A stretch of 5,551 nt of DNA from an uncultured Syntrophobacteraceae bacterium. GTDB taxonomy: Bacteria > Desulfobacterota > Syntrophobacteria > Syntrophobacterales > Syntrophobacteraceae. The notes under the pieces are model-generated. The model was not told where the DNA came from. It saw nothing but the letters and a program-made list of their open reading frames with translations, and ran no database searches. Both the position numbers and the translations under genes were made by a program. Below are positions 1 through 5,551 of the stretch, in pieces (position 1 is the first letter of the stretch; each line of letters starts with the position of its first letter). The DNA lies in assembly GCA_937889795.1 (NCBI GenBank), contig CALBZH010000343.1:1-5551 (forward strand). Direction: 5' to 3'.

Positions 1-705
1 CTGGCTATCACCTTCTTCGTGATGTGGAGCCAGTTTGGATTGACCTGGCGTCTTGCATCTCCGCTGCTCCTCTTTGTAGCTTTTGTGCTGCTGCTCTGGC
101 TGGGGCGGCTCTGGGTATGGTGGAATCCGGAGAAAGCCGGGAAGCTTCTGAGCAACGAAGACCCCCTGGAAATGGGCGTGCGTCTGTCGCTTGCACTCCT
201 TTTTCTTTTCGTCGCGGTGTCTGAGCTGGTTCACCTGGAGCCCGTGCTCGGGGCGTTTTTGGGTGGGTGCGTCCTCTCATTCGCCTTCCGCGAAAAGGAG
301 CAGCTGGAAAGCAAAATATCCGCATTGGGATTTGGGTTTCTGATTCCCATATTCTTCATTCATGTGGGCATCGGGCTCGATTTGAGCAACCTCCTCAGCT
401 GGCAGCAGATTTTCTTCTCAATCAAGCTCTTCATACTGGCGATGCTCGTCAAGGTTCTTCCCTCGCTCCTGTTCACCCTGAAAGGGATACCTTTAAAGAC
501 GGCACTTCAAGCCGGCGTCTTGCTCTCAGCCCGCTTGAGCCTCATTGTCGCCGCCGCAACCATCGGGGTGGAACAAGGCTTCATTCAACAGGAGGTCAAA
601 GATGCCGCGGTTCTGTTGGCGCTCCTGACCTGTCTCTCGGGGACCACGCTGTTTAAATTCTTTTCCTCGCGGGGCACGATGGCTCAAAGCCGCGAGGATG
701 CATGA
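1..705 (+). CDS. Cation:proton antiporter, CPA2/KefB type (C-terminal half; 5' end outside window)
   Basis: The reading frame is open from the first base and ends at TGA 703-705, giving 234 residues of a protein that in this family is usually about 400 or more. The fragment is very hydrophobic, with successive inner-membrane segments around fragment residues 18-41, 60-78, 80-96, 108-126, 137-160 and 168-190. Family-like stretches are LEPVLGAFLGG (79-89), GFGFLIPIFFIHVGIGLDL (110-128) and SARLSLIVAAA (176-186), all resembling the second half of CPA2 Na+/H+ or K+/H+ exchangers. Such proteins swap a monovalent cation for protons across the cytoplasmic membrane. The paired acidic residues of the ion site normally lie in the missing N-terminal half, so ion specificity cannot be read. 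The short hydrophilic tail (SSRGTMAQSREDA) shows no RCK/TrkA-N nucleotide-binding domain, unlike full-length KefB/KefC. The family call is fairly sure; the subfamily is not. Confidence 0.85.
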   Translation: MAITFFVMWSQFGLTWRLASPLLLFVAFVLLLWLGRLWVWWNPEKAGKLLSNEDPLEMGVRLSLALLFLFVAVSELVHLEPVLGAFLGGCVLSFAFREKEQLESKISALGFGFLIPIFFIHVGIGLDLSNLLSWQQIFFSIKLFILAMLVKVLPSLLFTLKGIPLKTALQAGVLLSARLSLIVAAATIGVEQGFIQQEVKDAAVLLALLTCLSGTTLFKFFSSRGTMAQSREDA

Positions 706-803
706 TTTTTCATGCTTTCAGCCCTCATCGTGAGCTATGATCGATTCGAATTGCCTTCTTTGCTCACCGACTTTCAAGCGGTGTTGGGCCAAGCGCCATT
801 CCA

Positions 804-810
804 GGGAGGG
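804..810 (+). promoter_or_regulatory. Ribosome binding site that decides the kinase start
   Basis: GGGAGGG lies 7 bases before the ATG at 818 and only 1 base before the in-frame ATG at 812. The spacing favours 818. The further upstream in-frame ATG at 737 has no Shine-Dalgarno-like sequence, and using it would put 27 mainly polar residues in front of the first membrane segment. Confidence 0.65.
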
Positions 811-817
811 TATGAGC

Positions 818-3031
818 ATGAAAGAGGCTGCAGTCATCCTGGCGGTTTCCATTTTGATTCAGCTCGTGGCGGCTTACATTGCGTTGACCCTCATCCGCAT
901 CACCGGCAGGCTCAAGGCCTGGCTGCTTATCTCCAGCGCTCTCGTTGTGATGTGTGTTCGGCAGAGTATCACTTTGTATCGCTTGTCGACCGGGCTCATG
1001 CCGGAGCCTCCCGATCTGAGCGCCGAATGCGCTACCCTGCTCATTTCCGCCCTCATGCTGGCGGGTATCAAAGGCATTTCTCCTGTGTTTCTTCTCGTCA
1101 AGTCGATGGCGGATCGGCTGCGGGAAAGCGAAACTCTCTTTCGCTCCTTGGCGGATACCACCTCTGCCGCGATCGTCATTTACAAGGGCAATCACTTCCA
1201 ATACGTGAATCACGCCGCACAGCACATTTGTGGATGCTCCACCGAGGATATCCTCGGCATGAGCTGCTGTGACATGGTTCATCCCGAGCATAAAGAGCAG
1301 CTGAAACAACAAGGGTTTGCGGCTCTTGAGGGTATTTCCACCCCAAAGCGTCATGAATTCAAGATCATCACCAAGGCAGGAACTGAAAGATGGATAGATC
1401 TGGCGGCCACAACCATCGAGTTCGCCGGTCTCCCTTCCACGCTGGCCACGGCCATCGATGTCACCGAGCGCAAACTGGCCGAGGTGACGCTCCGAGAGAG
1501 CGAGATCAAATATCGGCAACTGGTTGAAAATGCCAACAGCGTGATCTTGAACATGAATATGAGAGGAGAGATCACCTTTCTGAACACGTTTGCGCAGGAT
1601 TTTTTCGGTTACACGGAGAGGGAGATCCATGGAAGGAGCGCGCTGGGGACGATCATTCCCGAGGTTGACTCAGCTGGACGGGATATGCGTGCCTTTTTCA
1701 AGGACCTGCTGCGGTTCCGCCACCGATATAGGCACAGCGAAAATGAAAACATGAGAAAGAGTGGGGAGCGGGTCTTGATCTCCTGGGCAAACCGCATCCT
1801 TTCGGATGAAAAAGGCATCCCATCCCAGTTCCTCTGCATCGGAAATGATGTCACGCAAGTAAGGTCCCTTGAAGAACAGGTTCGACAGTCTCAGAAGCTT
1901 GAAGTCGTGGGGCGATTGGCGGGTGGGATTGCTCATGATTTCAACAACATTCTCGGAGTCATCACAGGGTACTCCGAGCTTGCTCTCATGGACATGCCGT
2001 CGGAGGACCCGCACAGGGAAAACATCGAAACGGTCAGGCAGGCGGCCAAACGCGCAGCCTCGCTGACACGCCAACTGCTCGCGTTTAGCCGTAAACAGGT
2101 TCTTGAGCCCGCAGTTTTGAACCTCAACTTCATCATACAGCAATTGGAGAAGATGCTGCGGCGTCTCATCGGGGAGGATATCGATCTCGCGACGACCCTT
2201 GACCCTCGCCTCGCTCCGGTGAAAGTCGATCCAAGCCAAATTGAGCAGGTTATCCTGAATCTCGCCGTAAACGCCAGGGATGCAATGCCGCGGGGAGGGA
2301 AGCTTACCATTGAGACAGCCAACGTTGATCTGGATGAATCTTATACTGCCAAGCATGTTGGCGCTATACCCGGTCCCCACGTCATGCTTGCGGTGAGTGA
2401 TACGGGAATGGGTATGAATGAAAATGTCTTGACCCATATTTTCGAGCCCTTTTTCACGACCAAAGAACAGGGTGTGGGAACAGGGCTGGGGCTTGCAACC
2501 GTTTATGGCATTGTGAAACAGAGTGGAGGAAATATCTGGGTCTATAGTGAGGAGGGGCGAGGGACAACTTTCAAGATCTATATCCCTCGACACAAATCCG
2601 AAGCAGCCCTACATGATCGAGTGCCATTCACTGAAGATTCGACTGTTGTGCCGGGAGGATCGGAAACCATATTGTTGGTTGAAGATGATGAAACCTTACG
2701 ATCATCAGTAACCCAAGTTCTTAAGAAATATGGATATTCTACCTTAGAGGCGACCAGTAGCGACGATGCCATTAGAATATCTGAAACCAATATGGGAACA
2801 ATCCATTTGCTTCTGACCGATGTGGTGATGCCTGGCATGAGTGGTCGTGAGCTGGCCGAAAGACTAACGCGCCAACGACCCGAAATCCGGATTCTGTTCA
2901 TGTCTGGCTACACTGACGATGCCATCATTCATCACGGTGTCTTAGAATCGGGCATGGCTTTTATTCAGAAGCCTTTCACTATCGAAAATCTAATGAAGAA
3001 GATTCGCCGTGTGATGGAGAAGCGACCGTAA
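818..3031 (+). CDS. Membrane-bound hybrid sensor histidine kinase (3 TM, PAS-PAS-HisKA-HATPase-REC)
   Basis: A 737-residue protein that senses an unknown signal, autophosphorylates on histidine and passes the phosphate to its own receiver. Membrane segments are predicted near residues 4-26, 33-51 and 71-95. PAS1 spans about 103-220, ending DVTERK. PAS2 spans about 229-346, ending NDVTQV. A short coiled linker follows. The H-box GGIAHDFNN holds phosphoacceptor His373. The ATPase domain shows an N-box (N481, N485), a G1 box DTGMGM (from D528), an F-box FEPFFTT (from F542) and a G2 box GTGLGL (554-559). The receiver (about 618-735) has acidic D623/D624, phosphoacceptor D668, S696 and K718. All catalytic motifs are intact, so it should be active. 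PAS1 carries C138, C140, C150 and C151. The receiver-encoding DNA is clearly more AT-rich than the rest of the gene. No response regulator with an output domain lies nearby. The start at 818 was chosen for its ribosome binding site. The architecture is secure; signal and target are unknown. Confidence 0.95.
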   Translation: MKEAAVILAVSILIQLVAAYIALTLIRITGRLKAWLLISSALVVMCVRQSITLYRLSTGLMPEPPDLSAECATLLISALMLAGIKGISPVFLLVKSMADRLRESETLFRSLADTTSAAIVIYKGNHFQYVNHAAQHICGCSTEDILGMSCCDMVHPEHKEQLKQQGFAALEGISTPKRHEFKIITKAGTERWIDLAATTIEFAGLPSTLATAIDVTERKLAEVTLRESEIKYRQLVENANSVILNMNMRGEITFLNTFAQDFFGYTEREIHGRSALGTIIPEVDSAGRDMRAFFKDLLRFRHRYRHSENENMRKSGERVLISWANRILSDEKGIPSQFLCIGNDVTQVRSLEEQVRQSQKLEVVGRLAGGIAHDFNNILGVITGYSELALMDMPSEDPHRENIETVRQAAKRAASLTRQLLAFSRKQVLEPAVLNLNFIIQQLEKMLRRLIGEDIDLATTLDPRLAPVKVDPSQIEQVILNLAVNARDAMPRGGKLTIETANVDLDESYTAKHVGAIPGPHVMLAVSDTGMGMNENVLTHIFEPFFTTKEQGVGTGLGLATVYGIVKQSGGNIWVYSEEGRGTTFKIYIPRHKSEAALHDRVPFTEDSTVVPGGSETILLVEDDETLRSSVTQVLKKYGYSTLEATSSDDAIRISETNMGTIHLLLTDVVMPGMSGRELAERLTRQRPEIRILFMSGYTDDAIIHHGVLESGMAFIQKPFTIENLMKKIRRVMEKRP

Positions 3032-3043
3032 TTCCCAACGAGC

Positions 3044-3079
3044 TCTGCTGGAATTAACGACACAGGGATATCCAGCAGA
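3044..3079 (+). terminator. Possible terminator hairpin after the kinase gene
   Basis: A perfect 9-bp inverted repeat, TCTGCTGGA (3044-3052) and TCCAGCAGA (3071-3079), encloses an 18-base loop. It begins 13 bases after the kinase stop codon, where a transcript end would be expected. No T-run follows directly, and the 8-T run at 3151-3158 is too far away, so this is not a canonical intrinsic terminator. It could instead act as a 3'-end stabilising hairpin or be chance. Confidence 0.35.
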
Positions 3080-3241
3080 CGTCACACGATTTAAATACAA
3101 CCAGTTTTAGCCAAATATTTTGATGATGATTTTGATAATATCTATTGCTGTTTTTTTTGTATCTTGCTAGTTTAACCATCTATTATCCCAAATATTATGT
3201 ATTACATATCAAATAAAACCTTATTGCATTTTATATAAATG

Positions 3242-3327
3242 GTTTTGATGATCATGAGTCTTTTTTGGATTTTTGTCCTCTTGACAAAATATCAAGAATA
3301 TGGTTGTATCATCTTTATGATCAAAAC
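3242..3327. repeat. Nested imperfect inverted repeats in the AT-rich island
   Basis: Outer arms GTTTTGAT (3242-3249) and ATCAAAAC (3320-3327) are exact reverse complements. If a three-base GAT (3250-3252) is bulged out, the pairing extends by CAT (3253-3255) with ATG (3317-3319). Inside lies a perfect 7-bp dyad, TTTTGTC (3271-3277) and GACAAAA (3283-3289), with a 5-base spacer. These could be operator half-sites or a folded RNA. In DNA this AT-rich some dyads arise by chance, so the pairing is certain but the function is not. Confidence 0.45.
3281..3312 (+). promoter_or_regulatory. Weak promoter candidate overlapping a dyad
   Basis: A perfect sigma-70 -35 hexamer, TTGACA (3281-3286), sits in the right half of the 7-bp dyad at 3271-3289. 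The best -10 match is TATCAT (3307-3312, five of six), but the spacing is 20 bases, longer than the usual 16-18. At 17-base spacing the hexamer is TTGTAT, a poor match. If real, the promoter would fire rightward and the overlapping dyad would be a natural operator. The nearest gene to the right starts about 800 bases away, so any transcript would have a long leader or be non-coding. Confidence 0.2.
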
Positions 3328-3610
3328 ATTGCAGCAGCTTCTTCAGGCAAGTTATAGCTTATTATGGCTTTAATCTAAGTGATTTCCGTTGGTTGTGAGT
3401 GACCATGCTGTGAGGCGACACTGTCGATTCGTCGCTCTCTGCTGGGCCGGTCGAACGAAGAGCCGTTCGCCTCCGCTGCAAGATCTGCGTACGCTGTTCC
3501 CCCTGCTGACCTCCAACGCTGGGGATACGAGTCAGGTCACCGGAGGGGAGGACAGCCTCGCCTGTCAGCTGAAGGCGGTGATGAGCTTCTGAATGCAACC
3601 ATGGTTTTCA

Positions 3611-3639
3611 CGGTGCCGTTGTGGACAACTGCGGCGCCG
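3611..3639. other. GC-rich bulged hairpin
   Basis: CGGTGCC (3611-3617) pairs with GGCGCCG (3633-3639), with one G-T wobble. Inside, GTTGT (3618-3622) faces ACAAC (3625-3629), with three unpaired bases (3630-3632) on the right side. It is a compact structure of up to 11-12 pairs in the gene-free region. No T-run follows, so it is not a terminator. Its role is unknown. Confidence 0.35.
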
Positions 3640-3719
3640 GGATAGGAAGGGCCGACCGACGAGTCCAAGTGCGAACTGCACTCAAACAAAGAGGGGAAAT
3701 ATTTGTCGTTGGCACGCCT

Positions 3720-3745
3720 GGGTCGAGACGCCGACCCTTTACTTT
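3720..3745 (+). terminator. Weak terminator-like hairpin
   Basis: GGGTCG (3720-3725) and CGACCC (3732-3737) form a 6-bp GC-rich stem with a 6-base loop, followed directly by TTTACTTT. This resembles an intrinsic terminator with an interrupted T-tract. If functional, it would end a rightward transcript from the AT-rich island and separate it from the aminotransferase gene. The stem is short, so chance is quite possible. Confidence 0.25.
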
Positions 3746-3850
3746 GGCTCGCTCTTTTCTGGTCGATACATTTCCCATTTCTGTGACCTCATAGTGGCCT
3801 GAATTCGCTCCGCAAAATAACCAAATCCATGTTTTCCGCTCCGTCCCCCT

Positions 3851-3868
3851 CGGGAGACTCGTCTCCCG
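3851..3868. other. Tight perfect hairpin upstream of the aminotransferase gene
   Basis: CGGGAGA (3851-3857), loop CTCG (3858-3861) and TCTCCCG (3862-3868) form a 7-bp stem closed by a four-base loop. It lies about 245 bases before the aminotransferase start. There is no T-run on either strand, so intrinsic termination is unlikely. It could be part of the 5' leader structure or a protein-binding dyad. Confidence 0.4.
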
Positions 3869-4102
3869 CAGTTCATGCATGCCATGGCGGTCCCAGGTGA
3901 TGCTGATTCCAGAGGGATGTGCCTCGCTCTGGATCCTTGGCTTCAATCAAGCCCTGACCCGAAGCATCGGGTTGGCACCGAAGAGCCGGGGAAAGAATGC
4001 AAGCGATCTAACAGCCGGGAGTGGCTTTCTATCAGCACGAAAGGAATGTAGACGCGGGACGGGGCAAAGCGATCTGTGCGTCCTGTGTGCGCGAAGAAGA
4101 AC

Positions 4103-4107
4103 GGAGG
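4103..4107 (+). promoter_or_regulatory. Ribosome binding site that fixes the aminotransferase start
   Basis: GGAGG lies 5 bases before the ATG at 4113. The frame stays open upstream to 3879, but those 78 codons read as a low-complexity, arginine- and serine-rich sequence unlike an aminotransferase, with no comparable ribosome binding site at their start. Confidence 0.8.
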
Positions 4108-4112
4108 CATCA

Positions 4113-5405
4113 ATGCGATTGAGTAAACAGGTCAGTCTGAATCTGAATGTCCGGGGGCTCGGTCAGTCAGCCACCATTGCCATAAACGAAAGAAGCAAGG
4201 AGCTGAAAGCTCAAGGCCAGAAGGTCTACCGGCTGGGCCTGGGCCAGTCGCCCTTTCCTGTTCCCATGCCCGTCGTGGATGGATTGAAGCTTCACGCCCA
4301 TGAAAAAGACTACCTTCCACCCGAGGGCCTGCCGCTCTTGCGGGAGACGGTGGCCGAGTTCCACCGGAAGAAGGACGGAGTCGAGGTACGGCCCCAAGGT
4401 GTGCTCATCGGCCCGGGCTCGAAGGAGCTCATGTTCCTCTTGCAGTTGGTGTACTATGGCGAGTTGATCGTCCCTACCCCCTGCTGGGTGTCCTATGTTC
4501 CCCAAGCCACCATTCTCGGACGAAGAGTCAGTCTTATTCACACAACGCTCGAAGACAAGTGGAGAGTCACCGCGGAGCTTCTTGAGCGGCACTGCTCCGG
4601 CGAAGAGGATGACTATCGGCCCCGGATCCTTGTCTTGAACTACCCGGGCAACCCGGATGGTCGCTCCTACGACGCCGAGGAACTGAAGGATCTCGCCTCC
4701 GTCGCTCGCAAATATCATCTGGTCCTCCTCTCCGACGAGATCTACGGGCAGCTTCATCACCAAGGGCAGCACGTTTCCGTGGCGCGCTACTATCCCGAAG
4801 GGACGATCATCAGCTCGGGACTCTCCAAATGGTGCGGAGCCGGTGGATGGAGGCTCGGGACCTTCGCCTTCCCCCCGGAGCTTGACTGGCTTATGGACGC
4901 CATGGCGGCCGTGGCGAGCGAGACGTACACGTCCGTGAGCGCACCGATTCAAAACGCTGCCGTCCTTGCATTTCGCGGGGGAACGCCCATCGAGCGGTAC
5001 CTCTGGCATGCGCGCAGGATTCTCGCGGCTCTTGGCAACGAGTGCGCGCACATGCTGACGACGGCCGGGGCGCTGGTCCATCCCCCCGTAGGAGGATTCT
5101 ACCTGTTTGCCGATTTTTCCCCGTTTTCGGAGGCATTGACCAAGCGGGGCATCAAGAACAGTCCCACCCTTTGCGAACGCTTGCTGGCGGAAACCGGTGT
5201 CGCTTTACTGCCCGGGGCCGTCTTCGGACGGCCGCTCGCCGAGCTTACGGCTCGCCTGGCCTACGTCGATTTCGATGGGGCCAAAGCACTTTCCGCCAGT
5301 GAAACCATCAGCCTCGATGAGCCCCTGCCCGAGAACTTCACGCAGCTCTGGTGCAGAGACGTAACCAAGGCAACCGGTTTGCTCGTCGAGTGGCTAAAAC
5401 AATAG
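4113..5405 (+). CDS. PLP-dependent aminotransferase, class I/II (fold type I)
   Basis: A 430-residue cytoplasmic enzyme expected to move an amino group between an amino acid and a 2-oxo acid using pyridoxal phosphate. Signatures appear in the usual order. GPGSKE (100-105) is the phosphate-binding turn region. W125 in PTPCWVSY is the ring-stacking aromatic position. N180 lies in NYPGNPDG and D208 and Y211 in SDEIYG. K239 in SSGLSK is the Schiff-base lysine, and R247 in GGWRLG contacts the phosphate. R381 in ARLAYVDFDG is the expected substrate carboxylate-binding arginine. All catalytic positions are present and the length is near the family's usual 390-430, so it should be active. The N-terminal GLGQSPFPVP and KDYLPPEGLPLLR correspond to the substrate-side segment of aspartate/aromatic-type enzymes, but the substrate cannot be read from this. 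A further gene begins 12 bases downstream, suggesting an operon. Fold and chemistry are sure; the specific reaction is not. Confidence 0.93.
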   Translation: MRLSKQVSLNLNVRGLGQSATIAINERSKELKAQGQKVYRLGLGQSPFPVPMPVVDGLKLHAHEKDYLPPEGLPLLRETVAEFHRKKDGVEVRPQGVLIGPGSKELMFLLQLVYYGELIVPTPCWVSYVPQATILGRRVSLIHTTLEDKWRVTAELLERHCSGEEDDYRPRILVLNYPGNPDGRSYDAEELKDLASVARKYHLVLLSDEIYGQLHHQGQHVSVARYYPEGTIISSGLSKWCGAGGWRLGTFAFPPELDWLMDAMAAVASETYTSVSAPIQNAAVLAFRGGTPIERYLWHARRILAALGNECAHMLTTAGALVHPPVGGFYLFADFSPFSEALTKRGIKNSPTLCERLLAETGVALLPGAVFGRPLAELTARLAYVDFDGAKALSASETISLDEPLPENFTQLWCRDVTKATGLLVEWLKQ

Positions 5406-5417
5406 AGGAGTGACGCG

Positions 5418-5551
5418 ATGATTGATCTATCGAAGTACAATGCAGACCGCCTTCAATCCAGATTCCCGGAGATCTTTGACATGGCGGCAAAATCGAGCTC
5501 CGAGGAGGATTTACGCCATCGTCTTTCCGGTTTTGCACACAGGATGGATCT
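5418..5551 (+). CDS. Unidentified protein (N-terminal fragment; 3' end outside window)
   Basis: ATG at 5418 opens a frame that stays open for 44 full codons to the window edge. AGGAG (5406-5410), 7 bases before the ATG and directly after the aminotransferase stop, is a good ribosome binding site. The 12-base gap points to co-transcription and perhaps translational coupling. The visible part begins MIDLSKYNADRLQSRFPEIF. It is charged and soluble, probably largely helical (FDMAAKSSSEEDLRHRL), with no signal peptide or membrane segment. I do not recognise the family. The start call is strong; the function is unknown. Confidence 0.75.
   Translation, partial: MIDLSKYNADRLQSRFPEIFDMAAKSSSEEDLRHRLSGFAHRMD

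Larger units (their letters stand above)
3081..3370. other. AT-rich gene-free island
   Basis: This stretch has no credible open frame. G+C counted by hand over 3091-3330 is 59 of 240 bases (25%), against 39 of 60 (65%) at 3421-3480. It holds the palindromes ATTTAAAT (3089-3096), AAATATTT (3113-3120) and ATGATCAT (3248-3255). It also has a small dyad TATGT/ACATA (3196-3208), an 8-T run (3151-3158) and a repeated TTTTGATGAT (3118-3127 and 3243-3252). Such DNA may be a promoter or UP-element region, a nucleoid-protein (H-NS-like) binding site, or a scar of acquired DNA. Which of these applies cannot be told from sequence alone. Confidence 0.6.
3371..4102. other. Gene-free, GC-richer region with scattered hairpins
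   Basis: No convincing gene is seen over about 730 bases. Open frames of 67-112 codons occur on both strands, but they overlap each other, mostly begin with TTG, lack ribosome binding sites and match no family I recognise. Short perfect stems occur at 3452-3469 (CGAACG/CGTTCG), 3611-3639, 3720-3737 and 3851-3868. The region may hold a degraded gene or mobile element, a non-coding RNA, or the promoter and leader of the aminotransferase gene. I could not pick a promoter: the best -35-like hexamer, TTGGCA at 3972-3977, has no good -10 at normal spacing. Confidence 0.5.

Noticed and set aside
737..817. Upstream kinase start at 737 (27 extra residues)
   Set aside because: There is no Shine-Dalgarno sequence near 737, and the extension puts a polar, cysteine- and arginine-containing stretch in front of the first membrane segment. 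The ATG at 818 has GGGAGGG at good spacing.
1670..2593. Long − strand open frame of 307 codons inside the kinase gene
   Set aside because: It is a shadow of the kinase coding frame, which carries all the intact catalytic motifs; the − strand translation has no recognisable domain.
3151..3158. Run of eight T as an intrinsic terminator for the kinase
   Set aside because: No GC-rich hairpin lies directly before it; the nearest stem (3044-3079) ends about 70 bases upstream.
3362..3598. Open frames on both strands (− strand 78 codons; + strand 67 codons at 3389-3592)
   Set aside because: Both start with TTG, lack ribosome binding sites, overlap each other almost entirely and match no family I recognise; they look like by-products of GC-rich DNA.
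3395..3611. Possible terminal inverted repeats of a small mobile element: GTGAGTGACCATG (3395-3407) against CATGGTTTTCAC (3600-3611)
   Set aside because: Only about 10 bases match, in two blocks (GTGA and ACCATG) with unequal spacing, and there is no flanking target duplication or transposase.
3593..3946. Small open frames, + strand 3593-3802 (69 codons) and − strand 3608-3946 (112 codons)
   Set aside because: They overlap on opposite strands, neither has a convincing ribosome binding site, and the − strand one starts with TTG. A remnant of a repeated or mobile element remains possible but cannot be shown here.
3879..4112. In-frame extension of the aminotransferase by 78 codons (alternative start at 3879)
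   Set aside because: The added sequence is rich in Arg and Ser, does not resemble an aminotransferase N-terminus and has no good ribosome binding site, while GGAGG at 4103-4107 fits the ATG at 4113 and gives a normal family length.
4167..5081. Long − strand open frame of 304 codons inside the aminotransferase gene
   Set aside because: It is a shadow of a GC-rich gene with complete PLP-enzyme motifs on the + strand; the antisense product has no recognisable domain.

Overview
The window is chromosomal-looking bacterial DNA with all supported genes on the + strand. The coding parts are moderately GC-rich. The PAS-PAS-histidine kinase-receiver architecture and the style of its signatures (an HDFNN H-box and an ENENMRKSGER stretch in the second PAS domain) suggest a Gram-negative, perhaps Desulfobacterota-like, organism. 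This is an inference from protein style only, with no taxonomic marker in view.

Layout. Positions 1-705 hold the C-terminal half of a membrane cation:proton antiporter of the CPA2/KefB type, whose start lies outside the window. After a 112-base gap comes a complete membrane-anchored hybrid sensor histidine kinase (818-3031), with three predicted membrane segments, two PAS domains, HisKA, HATPase and a C-terminal receiver. A gene-poor stretch of about 1.1 kb follows. It begins with a possible terminator hairpin (3044-3079). Next is a sharply bounded AT-rich island, where I counted 59 G+C in 240 bases (25%) over 3091-3330; it holds nested inverted repeats and a perfect TTGACA. The last part (3371-4102) is GC-richer, has several short hairpins and no credible gene. 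Positions 4113-5405 encode a complete fold-type I PLP-dependent aminotransferase. Twelve bases later an unidentified gene starts (5418) and runs off the right edge, probably in one operon with the aminotransferase.

How the genes work together. The kinase has its own receiver but no response regulator with an output domain in view, so its target is unknown. Nothing ties the antiporter, the kinase and the aminotransferase to one pathway; they look like separate transcription units. The aminotransferase and the gene after it are the only strongly linked pair.

I found no tRNA, rRNA, CRISPR array, intact insertion sequence or clear new system. The points most worth a second look are the AT-rich island with its dyads, the unassigned structured stretch upstream of the aminotransferase, the AT-rich receiver-encoding end of the kinase gene, and a cysteine cluster in the kinase's first PAS domain.
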